Position numbers and translations under genes: made by a program
Assembly (NCBI GenBank): GCA_003563375.1
Contig: PWSB01000119.1
Coordinates: 1-12,891, forward strand
Direction: 5' to 3'
Length of the DNA: 12,891 bases
Origin: Actinomycetota bacterium
GTDB taxonomy: Bacteria > Actinomycetota > Humimicrobiia > Humimicrobiales > Humimicrobiaceae
Notes under the pieces: generated by a model
What the model was told of the DNA's origin: nothing
The model's input: only the letters and a program-made list of their open reading frames with translations
The model's database searches: none
Shown: positions 1 to 5,634 of the stretch, piece by piece
Layout: every line of letters starts with the position of its first letter
How positions within the stretch are numbered: position 1 is the first letter of the stretch

Positions 1-227
1 ATCCATCCTGCTGGGACCATAACTATAGCGAATACGATGATCATCACCGTAAACGGCAGATTAGCTGAAGCTGCAGTCCATCCCCAGTCCTGAACCAAAG
101 GAACCACAAAAGAGCCCCATGCATAACTCATGCCGCCCATCAAGGAAAGGAGAAACCCTCCCAGCAGCACCACCCACCGCTCTCGGCTGGCCTGTTTGCC
201 AACCGTTACATCTATGGTGTTTTTCAT
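1..227 (-). CDS. MFS transporter, OFA (oxalate/formate antiporter)-like, N-terminal part
   Basis: This is the first 75 codons of a major facilitator transporter; the rest lies beyond the left edge. The translation begins MKNTIDVTVGKQASRERW and runs into a first membrane segment (about residues 18-42) containing GGFLLSLMGGMSYAWGSF. A short loop with QDWGW follows, then a second segment with LPFTVMIIVFAIVMVPAGW. The 'GGMSYAWGSFVVPL..WGW' and 'FAIVMVPAGW' blocks are typical of OFA-family (oxalate/formate antiporter-like) carriers, which exchange small carboxylates across the inner membrane. The ATG at 227 is the only reasonable start, because no ATG, GTG or TTG lies in frame just upstream, but no convincing SD precedes it. 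It follows the histidine kinase on the same strand after a 191-nt gap, so co-transcription is possible. The substrate cannot be read from this fragment. Confidence 0.8.
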   Translation of the reverse strand, partial: MKNTIDVTVGKQASRERWVVLLGGFLLSLMGGMSYAWGSFVVPLVQDWGWTAASANLPFTVMIIVFAIVMVPAGW

Positions 228-418
228 AAATGATTTAGATTCGTTTTTAATGTCTTGATAGTTAAATTACTTTATAGTATAAACTGTCTTTTTCAGTATC
301 CTTTTAGTTTATAGATAAACAATTATACCTTATTGAAATTATAATTGAACAATAGAATTATAAATAAGCAGAAGAGGTTGTATGAAAGTTTCAATTTTCC
401 AAGACTCATAGTTCAGCC
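228..418. other. AT-rich intergenic gap between kinase and MFS gene
   Basis: This gap separates two minus-strand genes. I see no GC-rich hairpin followed by a T-tract, so no intrinsic terminator for the kinase is evident. A TATAAT hexamer is read on the minus strand at 322-327 and could serve the MFS gene, but no good -35 hexamer sits 16-18 nt from it. No other structure was found. Confidence 0.4.
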
Positions 419-2614
419 TTATGGGCAACCATTTTTCTTAATTAAGGTTATGGTGGTCCCCTTTCCTGGACTGGTTCTAATTAAAAGAGAAGCTTCTATA
501 AGCTTTGCCCTCTCTCTCATGATTTGTAATCCAAACCTTTTTCCAACCGATCTATCACTAACATCAAATCCCTTGCCATTGTCAGAAACCGTCAATTTGA
601 GTTCTTCGGGGTGTAGTCTCAGGCAGACATTGACCCGGGTAGCTTCTGAATGTTTTGCAACATTGTTTAAGGATTCCTGGGCAACACGGTAAAACTCCTG
701 CTTTATTTTTCTGCTTATATTGCAGTTTCCCTCAATAACCATATCGGCTTTTATTCCCGTTTTCCTTTTAATGGAATTCAGCAAATTTTCTATTAGCTCT
801 TTTAAGCTTTGCTGGGATATCTTTTCAGGCATCAAGTTGTACAGCAAGATATGGATATCAGATAAAGCGGCACTGTTTAAATCCCTTACTGTTTTTAAAT
901 ATTTTAATGCTACCTGGGGATCTTTTTCCCAGGATCTTATAATAGTATCTGAGAATAGGTTGGAGCTAAAAAGGTCCTGGGTTACCGTATCGTGAAGCTC
1001 CCTGGCAATTTTTTTCCTTTCCATTTTAAGTATCCTATCCTGCAGGGTCCTGATTTTTATTTTTTCGGCCTTTTTTACCTCTGTTACATCCCTTCCATAA
1101 ATATTGAAATAATTTTTATCCACTATGGGTATTATGGTAAATTCATAAAACTTCCTACCTATTTTTCTCTCCAGGGAAAGCAATCCGCTGTTGCTTTTTC
1201 TTATTGAGGAGAGAATAGATTTTTTGAGATATTTTGGCAGCCTAAGGCCGCTTGTACCCATTTCTTCTAGTATTTTTCTGGCAGCCTTATTTGCGTAGAG
1301 GATGTTTAGTTTGCTGTCCATTCTAAACACAGGGTTGGGGTCTTCTGAAGGAAACCTTGACAGGCTTAATATACTCTCTTCTTGATTTTTCTGCTGGGTT
1401 ATGTCCCTTATGTTTTGGACAGCCCCTATTATATTATTATCTTTATCTAATAATGATGAGGCATTAAAAGCACCATACCACTTCTCACCTGTATCTTTTC
1501 TTTTTAAAAGTAGAACCTGATTGAGCACAGATTCACCCTTCAAAGCTTTTCTGGTACTCCACTCTTCTTCAGGCAGCATAATTTGGTCTAAATTGTATTT
1601 TTCAATATAATTAGTCATCTCTGCCAAACTCTTGGGGCATTCTGAACGATTTTTAAACCTGTAAAATTTGAGGAAAGCATCATTGAAAGCTAAAAATTTT
1701 TCGTTTTTATCTGTTACAAGAACTGCGTCGCTGTTATTTTCAAAAAATATCTTGTAGTTGGCGACCCTTTCCTTAAAATAAAGGTCAAAAATCTCCAAGG
1801 GAGGAATTTTTTGCCTCTTTGCTTCAACAAAAATAGAAGCAGCAAAGAAAAATAAATATATTCCCCCTATGGAATTAGAGAACCTTCCCATCCAATTAAT
1901 AATTGAGCCGACATTTGTCTGCACCATCAAAGCTATAGAGCCTATGGCAAGGAAGATCATGCTTATAGAACAAAAATAGAGCACCATGGATTTTGAATTA
2001 AAATATTTCTTAAAAAATATAGAACCTGCAAACAAAAAGAATATAATTGTTGTTATAAGGACGACTTGTCTTATGGATGTGCCACCCTGAACCGGTATAA
2101 AAAACACCGGCAGGACATTTTCTAATGAAAGGAGAAAGACCAGGCCTACTATTAAAATAGAACCGATGTACAGCTGAAAAAAAATTATAATTCTATTGGC
2201 AGCCTTTTGGATGCTGGCAATACTTGTATAGGTTAATACTGCGCTTACTAAAAAAATAAAGGAAGCAAATAGACCTGAAATGTTATGCAAGGTTACTGTC
2301 CTGTTAACCCCTATGTAGCCATAGTGGTACAACCCCGTGCTTAAACCAGTTCCAAGGCCAAGGATAAGTGTGCCCACCCCTATCCAAAGGATAGCCCAAC
2401 CCCCATATTTTAAAAAGCTAGTGGCGGCAATTATCGATACCATAAGGCTGGAAAAAACAGTAAAAATGAGGACCATGCTCAATAAAAATAATGGGCTTTC
2501 CACAATTATGCCAACATCTAAGACCCATAATAATAAAATTGATAGAAATACTGCGAAAACCAGGCTGATTGAGAAATTTTTAAATATTTTCATCTTCATA
2601 TTAAAAATTTTCAC
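419..2614 (-). CDS. Membrane-anchored PAS-PAS sensor histidine kinase (NarL/DegS-type, HisKA_3)
   Basis: 731 aa. Residues about 12-265 form a multi-pass membrane domain of roughly seven or eight hydrophobic segments. It is followed by a PAS domain (about 286-408, ending in IIGAVQNIRDITQQK) and a second PAS-like domain (about 420-515, ending YGRDVTEVKKAEK). The HisKA_3 dimerisation region has phospho-acceptor His541 in ARELHDTVTQDLFS. The HATPase_c domain shows the N-box (RVAQESLNNVAKH, 643-655), G1 box DNGKGF (678-683), GLQIMRERA (695-703) and GKGT (717-720). This order is that of kinases that phosphorylate NarL/FixJ-type response regulators. No response regulator is in the window, so it is an orphan here. 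The GTG at 2614 has a purine run (2617-2621) only 2 nt upstream and lies about 6 nt from the predicted transcript start. In-frame ATGs at 2599 and 2593 are real alternatives. The signal sensed is unknown. Confidence 0.9.
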   Translation of the reverse strand: MKIFNMKMKIFKNFSISLVFAVFLSILLLWVLDVGIIVESPLFLLSMVLIFTVFSSLMVSIIAATSFLKYGGWAILWIGVGTLILGLGTGLSTGLYHYGYIGVNRTVTLHNISGLFASFIFLVSAVLTYTSIASIQKAANRIIIFFQLYIGSILIVGLVFLLSLENVLPVFFIPVQGGTSIRQVVLITTIIFFLFAGSIFFKKYFNSKSMVLYFCSISMIFLAIGSIALMVQTNVGSIINWMGRFSNSIGGIYLFFFAASIFVEAKRQKIPPLEIFDLYFKERVANYKIFFENNSDAVLVTDKNEKFLAFNDAFLKFYRFKNRSECPKSLAEMTNYIEKYNLDQIMLPEEEWSTRKALKGESVLNQVLLLKRKDTGEKWYGAFNASSLLDKDNNIIGAVQNIRDITQQKNQEESILSLSRFPSEDPNPVFRMDSKLNILYANKAARKILEEMGTSGLRLPKYLKKSILSSIRKSNSGLLSLERKIGRKFYEFTIIPIVDKNYFNIYGRDVTEVKKAEKIKIRTLQDRILKMERKKIARELHDTVTQDLFSSNLFSDTIIRSWEKDPQVALKYLKTVRDLNSAALSDIHILLYNLMPEKISQQSLKELIENLLNSIKRKTGIKADMVIEGNCNISRKIKQEFYRVAQESLNNVAKHSEATRVNVCLRLHPEELKLTVSDNGKGFDVSDRSVGKRFGLQIMRERAKLIEASLLIRTSPGKGTTITLIKKNGCP

Positions 2615-2626
2615 TTCCCCCTATTC

Positions 2627-2655
2627 TTTATATTTATACGAATAATTATTGTCAA
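2627..2655 (-). promoter_or_regulatory. Sigma70-type promoter for the histidine kinase gene
   Basis: Read on the minus strand, TTGACA (2655-2650) is followed by a 17-nt spacer and TATAAA (2632-2627), a 6/6 and 5/6 match to consensus. Transcription would start near 2620. That leaves almost no leader before the GTG at 2614 and so argues for one of the downstream ATGs (2599 or 2593). Confidence 0.7.
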
Positions 2656-2719
2656 GGGAACAGAAATTTAGCCATTTAATCTTGAAGGGGTATAACACAA
2701 TTGGCTTCATATTGTACCG

Positions 2720-2736
2720 GATATTTTAAAAATATC
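2720..2736. repeat. 17-bp perfect inverted repeat in the kinase/methyltransferase divergent gap
   Basis: GATATTTT and AAAATATC are 8-bp perfect arms around a single central A. No T-tract follows on either strand, so it is not an intrinsic terminator. It lies upstream of both divergent genes and could be a regulator binding site. Because it is AT-rich, chance cannot be excluded. Confidence 0.4.
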
Positions 2737-2819
2737 TCCCCGGCACATTTTAAATTAAGCTCTTGCTACAATTTATATCGATGTTAAAATTTGCAACAAT
2801 ATTTTTTAAAATATTATTT

Positions 2820-3467
2820 ATGGAAATGATTAGATATTGTAAAATCTGCGGACATAAAACATTAAAAATTTTTAATAAACGTTCCGGTTCTATATATCAC
2901 AGCTGTAAAGCATGTGATTATATTTTTAAAGATGAACATTTTATCCTGCCTGCAGAAAAAGAGTTTCAGGTTTATGAAAACCATAATAATTCTATATACG
3001 ATCCAAAATATGTGAAATATTTCAAAAAATTTATTCATTCAGCTGTATTAAAATACTGTAACGGGAAATATGGACTGGATTTTGGAAGCGGGCCGTCTCC
3101 AGTTTTGGCCATGATTCTAGAAAGGGATTATGGTTTTAATATGGATATTTATGATTTGTTTTATTCACCAAAAGCAGTATATCAGGGTAAAAAATATGAT
3201 TTAATAACCTCTACAGAGGTTGTTGAGCACCTGAAGGATCCATTGTTTTATTTTAAAACATTTAAAGATTGTTTAAAAAAAGATGGGTTATTATCAATTA
3301 TGACTTTATTTCACCCAAAGGATTATGAAGATTTTTTGGATTGGTTTTATATAAGGGACATGAGCCACATATCTTTTTATACTCTAAAAACCATGGAAAC
3401 CATAGGTAAAAAAAACGGGTTAAAAGTGATATATTCTGATTCTGAAAGATATGTATCTTTTAAATAG
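2820..3467 (+). CDS. Class I SAM-dependent methyltransferase with N-terminal zinc ribbon
   Basis: 215 aa from the ATG at 2820. Cys7-X2-Cys10 and Cys29-X2-Cys32 form a likely zinc ribbon (YCKICG ... SCKACDYIF). A Rossmann methyltransferase domain follows: motif I LDFGSGPSP at 86-94, an acidic SAM-ribose region around MDIYD, the TSTEVVEHL block near 131-138, and MSHISFY towards the C terminus. The layout matches small stand-alone methyltransferases often labelled as ubiquinone-type methylases; the substrate is unknown. The frame stays open back to a TTG at 2763, but that adds 19 residues lacking family resemblance, and no SD supports any start. The family's usual length favours 2820 (or the ATG at 2826). 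The gene is markedly AT-richer than the sugar locus: the line from 2821 has 13 G/C in 60 bases. It has no operon partner, so it may have been acquired separately. Confidence 0.85.
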   Translation: MEMIRYCKICGHKTLKIFNKRSGSIYHSCKACDYIFKDEHFILPAEKEFQVYENHNNSIYDPKYVKYFKKFIHSAVLKYCNGKYGLDFGSGPSPVLAMILERDYGFNMDIYDLFYSPKAVYQGKKYDLITSTEVVEHLKDPLFYFKTFKDCLKKDGLLSIMTLFHPKDYEDFLDWFYIRDMSHISFYTLKTMETIGKKNGLKVIYSDSERYVSFK

Positions 3468-3653
3468 CTTATAGGGCCTCTGTAAAATAGAGGCTCCACT
3501 GGTATCAATATGGATATAAATCACTGGAGTGGGCAAAAAAATAGGTAAGCCTGGAATAACAAGGTTCTGGCAGGCCTTGTCCCTTAAGCTTTATATTAAT
3601 AGGATTTATCTTTTGGTAAAGGATCTTTTATTAGGTCTTATTTAGATGAGAGA
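3468..3653. other. Convergent intergenic gap with weak hairpins
   Basis: The methyltransferase and the VOC gene converge here. GCCTCT/AGAGGC (3476-3494, 7-nt loop) and ACAAGG/CCTTGT (3559-3580, 10-nt loop) can form stems, but neither is followed by a T-run on either strand. They are at best weak terminators. No short gene is supported here. Confidence 0.35.
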
Positions 3654-3986
3654 TCAGAACCATTTTTCCTCACCCAGATATTCCATCAGTTCGACAACCG
3701 CGCCGTCCTCTAATTCATAAAAAGCAACCCTTAGAACTCCTTCGACTTCAAAAGGCTCCAACAAAACTTTAAGACCCTTGGAGGCCTCATCCAGGTTTTT
3801 AACTTTATAGGCTACATGGGGCTTTTCCCTCAAGGATCCCTTGACAGGAGAATCTGGCTCAAATCTCAGCCATTCAACTTTATAAGGGTGTTCCATAGGG
3901 TTGGTAACCCATACCCTCGTCTGTTCCACCCAACTTTCCTTGCTCTTCTTATCTTCGGTGATTATACCTACATGATCAAATTCCAT
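3654..3986 (-). CDS. Small VOC (glyoxalase/dioxygenase fold) protein
   Basis: 110 aa. The protein opens MEFDHVGIIT and has one beta-alpha-beta-beta-beta-type half: PHVAYKV near 56-62 and FYELEDGAVVELMEYL near 89-104. His5, His57 and Glu99 sit where vicinal-oxygen-chelate proteins place metal ligands, so a metal-binding enzyme or isomerase/lyase-like role is likely; such short members normally act as dimers. The reaction cannot be named. The open frame extends upstream to 4025, but the ATG at 3986 has a strong SD (GAAAGGG, 7-nt spacing) and starts exactly at the conserved 'DHVGI' block, so I chose it. It is transcribed divergently from the sugar ABC locus, with its own promoter and two perfect inverted repeats in the gap. 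A link to the sugar pathway is possible but unproven. Confidence 0.8.
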   Translation of the reverse strand: MEFDHVGIITEDKKSKESWVEQTRVWVTNPMEHPYKVEWLRFEPDSPVKGSLREKPHVAYKVKNLDEASKGLKVLLEPFEVEGVLRVAFYELEDGAVVELMEYLGEEKWF

Positions 3987-3993
3987 GTTTATG

Positions 3994-4000
3994 CCCTTTC
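3994..4000 (-). promoter_or_regulatory. Ribosome binding site fixing the VOC start
   Basis: On the minus strand this reads GAAAGGG, 7 nt before the ATG at 3986. It selects that start over the longer open frame beginning at 4025. Confidence 0.7.
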
Positions 4001-4057
4001 TTATTTGACAATCATAAAAAAGCAATCATTTGCGGGACCCAAACTGAAAGGATTACG

Positions 4058-4072
4058 GCAACTTTAAGTTGC
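4058..4072. repeat. 15-bp perfect inverted repeat in the VOC leader
   Basis: GCAACTT and AAGTTGC are perfect 7-bp arms around one T. It lies about 10-24 nt downstream of the predicted VOC transcript start, a classic place for a repressor operator. A leader hairpin is an alternative. Confidence 0.45.
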
Positions 4073-4088
4073 AGATCCAGTTTTAATT

Positions 4089-4117
4089 ACATTAAGGTTA
4101 ATGTTAAGTTTTGTCAA
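4089..4117 (-). promoter_or_regulatory. Promoter of the VOC gene, -10 overlapped by a palindrome
   Basis: On the minus strand a perfect TTGACA (4117-4112) is followed by a 17-nt spacer and TAATGT (4094-4089, 3/6 match). The -10 and part of the spacer coincide with a perfect inverted repeat, ACATTAA-GG-TTAATGT, at 4089-4104. This implies control by a dimeric regulator; the regulator is unknown. Confidence 0.5.
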
Positions 4118-4194
4118 ATCCTATTTCTGAATATCCAAAGGTAATTATTTGAGGTAATCTAGGCTGCTCAGAGGTTAAAAAAATACAGATTTTA

Positions 4195-4224
4195 TTGACA
4201 AATGAAATGAAGATTTATTATAAT
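4195..4224 (+). promoter_or_regulatory. Consensus promoter of the sugar ABC locus
   Basis: TTGACA at 4195-4200 and TATAAT at 4219-4224 are both perfect matches, separated by 18 nt. Transcription would start near 4231, giving a leader of about 210 nt before the substrate-binding-protein gene. It is the strongest promoter seen in the window and needs a repressor to be regulated. Confidence 0.8.
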
Positions 4225-4441
4225 TATTACTGAAATCGTTATTAATATCGTTATCATTCATATAAATATAAAAATAATTAATTTTTCATATAAATAATAT
4301 CAGTTTTGCCCTAAAAGACGATGTAGGCAAAATTTATTAAAGCTCGATGTAATTCTTAATTTATCTAGTGACTAAGAAGGGTGGTGGTGCCTATTTAAGA
4401 ATATCCTATAATTATAAAACTAAAAACTTAGGGAGGAAAAA
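4225..4441 (+). other. Long AT-rich 5' leader of the ABC operon
   Basis: About 210 nt of untranslated leader with no ORF of note. It holds the operator region, a 12-bp direct repeat (TTCATATAAATA at 4257-4268 and 4285-4296) and a hairpin with arms TTTTGCC (4304-4310) and GGCAAAA (4326-4332). No known riboswitch class was recognised. The upstream part of the 416-nt intergenic gap (4026-4194) holds the VOC promoter and its palindromes. Confidence 0.4.
4231..4256. promoter_or_regulatory. Candidate LacI-type operator overlapping the transcription start
   Basis: A 26-bp imperfect palindrome (10 of 13 base pairs symmetric, TGA...TCA ends, centre TATTAATA) starts on the predicted +1. It also contains a direct repeat, ATCGTTAT at 4235-4242 and 4247-4254, whose CG steps are 12 bp apart. 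LacI-family hinge leucines typically insert at a central CpG, so either two overlapping operators or one large one is possible. The likely binder is the LacI protein encoded at 9037-10047; this is inference. Confidence 0.55.
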
Positions 4442-4444
4442 TTG
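4431..4444 (+). promoter_or_regulatory. RBS plus TTG start of the binding protein
   Basis: GGGAGG followed by five A's precedes TTG. The strong SD compensates for the non-ATG start and is the reason for choosing it, since the signal peptide begins right there. Confidence 0.75.
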
Positions 4445-5551
4445 AAGAAAATAACATTGTGGTTTGTGGTAATAACAATATGTATTTCAATGTTAGGAGT
4501 CTATGTAATATCAGGTTGTGCTCCAGCAGCGGCACCCGAAGAACCCACAGTAGATGAGCCAGGCGAAGAAATGGTGGAGGAGCCAGCCCCAGTAGATGAG
4601 CCGGCAGAAGAGACTGTGGCAAGTCAAGTAGAAGGCATGGAAACAGGCTATGTTATACCATACCTGGAAGGCTGGTTCTATTTCTGGGAACAGGCCTGGG
4701 TTATGATGATGGATGAATATGGAGTTTCAACCTCAGGTGTACTTACATACTGGGAACCCGAACAAGAGCTTGAAGGGGTCAGGGACATGATAATCAAGGA
4801 TGTTGATGCAATTGTTTTGACCTCTACAAATCCTGATCCTGCCCAGATGGCCACCCAGGAAGCAAATAATGCCGGTATCCCGATAGCTGTAGATAGTTCT
4901 TCTGTGGCGGATGGACCTGGCGACCCTTTCCTGGATATTACTTTTGATTATTATGATATGGGAGAGCTCGTAGGTCAGAAAATAGCTGAACTTGGCCTGG
5001 GGGAAAAAGTTGTATACCTTTCCGGTATTCCAGGGTTTGCACCTTCGGATGATATTGAGGATGCATTAAGGGATGTAGGTGAACAGACCGGTGCTTTTGA
5101 AGTGGTTGCTGTTGAGTTTACAGGTTACAGCATAGAAGAATCCGTTACATTGATGCAGGCAATAATCCAGAGCGGTTTGGAATTCGACGTTGTCGTTGGG
5201 TGTTCACAGGAACCTGCTGAAGGAACCATAGAAGTTTTAAGGCAGGAAGGCATGCTTGGAGAAAAAGTGGTCATAAGTGTAAACGGCGGGCCCCTGGATG
5301 TAGCCAATTTTGAAGCTGGCACATTGGATTATGCAGTCGGACAGTCTCCTGGTCTTCTGGGACTTATCACTGGGTCGATGGTGCTTAACAAGCTCCAGGG
5401 GATTGAGCCTTTTGATAAAGTTGTACGGCCACCTTTCCAATGGCTTTCGCAAGACGACTATATGGAAGAAATGATACCCTGGGATGTGGATGAATCATGG
5501 ATTCCTATTGCCGAACATTATGCTACAACCGGAGAACTGGTAATTGAATAA
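4442..5551 (+). CDS. Sugar ABC transporter substrate-binding lipoprotein (Peripla_BP_4 / CUT2 type)
   Basis: 369 aa. It captures the sugar outside the membrane for the ATPase and permease that follow. The TTG start at 4442 is set by GGGAGG (4431-4436, 5-nt spacing) and begins a lipoprotein signal peptide: MKK, a hydrophobic stretch, then lipobox VISGC with Cys26 as the lipidated residue. Residues 27-62 are an acidic, Pro/Ala/Glu-rich tether with two VDEP motifs. From about residue 66 (GYVIPYLEGWFYFW) a type I periplasmic-binding fold follows, with DAIVLTSTNPDPAQ, NNAGIPIAVDSSS and VVYLSGIPGF. Its first lobe, with Trp/Phe residues near the start (WFYFW), suggests stacking on a pyranose ring. 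The family (RbsB/XylF/MglB) binds monosaccharides or related polyols; the ligand is not identifiable here. A terminator just downstream probably raises its expression relative to the rest of the operon. Confidence 0.9.
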   Translation: MKKITLWFVVITICISMLGVYVISGCAPAAAPEEPTVDEPGEEMVEEPAPVDEPAEETVASQVEGMETGYVIPYLEGWFYFWEQAWVMMMDEYGVSTSGVLTYWEPEQELEGVRDMIIKDVDAIVLTSTNPDPAQMATQEANNAGIPIAVDSSSVADGPGDPFLDITFDYYDMGELVGQKIAELGLGEKVVYLSGIPGFAPSDDIEDALRDVGEQTGAFEVVAVEFTGYSIEESVTLMQAIIQSGLEFDVVVGCSQEPAEGTIEVLRQEGMLGEKVVISVNGGPLDVANFEAGTLDYAVGQSPGLLGLITGSMVLNKLQGIEPFDKVVRPPFQWLSQDDYMEEMIPWDVDESWIPIAEHYATTGELVIE

Positions 5552-5562
5552 ACGGCCAATTG

Positions 5563-5592
5563 GCGCGGGAGCTTTAAGCTCCTGCGCTTTTT
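5563..5592 (+). terminator. Intrinsic (attenuating) terminator after the binding-protein gene
   Basis: A 10-bp stem, GCGCGGGAGC / GCTCCTGCGC (5563-5572 with 5578-5587, one G-U pair), has a 5-nt loop and is followed by TTTTT (5588-5592). It lies between the binding protein and the ATPase, with no new consensus promoter seen after it. Partial read-through would yield more binding protein than membrane components. Confidence 0.85.
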
Positions 5593-5615
5593 GTCAAGCG
5601 TATTTTTAATAAAAC

Positions 5616-5634
5616 AGGGGGACTAATAAATTTG
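5616..5634 (+). promoter_or_regulatory. RBS plus TTG start of the ATPase
   Basis: AGGGGGA (5616-5622) lies 9 nt upstream of TTG 5632. This is the second TTG start in the same operon, so both transporter genes are translated from a non-ATG codon with a strong SD. Confidence 0.65.

Noticed and set aside
345..692. 115-aa plus-strand open frame opposite the kinase C terminus
   Set aside because: It overlaps the conserved HATPase_c region antisense; no SD or family signal.
2763..2819. TTG-initiated N-terminal extension of the methyltransferase
   Set aside because: No SD, and the 19 added residues precede the conserved zinc ribbon at which relatives begin.
3476..3494. GCCTCT/AGAGGC hairpin as an intrinsic terminator
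   Set aside because: The stem is only 6 bp and no T-tract follows on either strand.
4407..4412. TATAAT as a second -10 close to the binding-protein gene
   Set aside because: The sequence 17 nt upstream (GTGGTG) does not resemble a -35; the promoter at 4195-4224 is far better.
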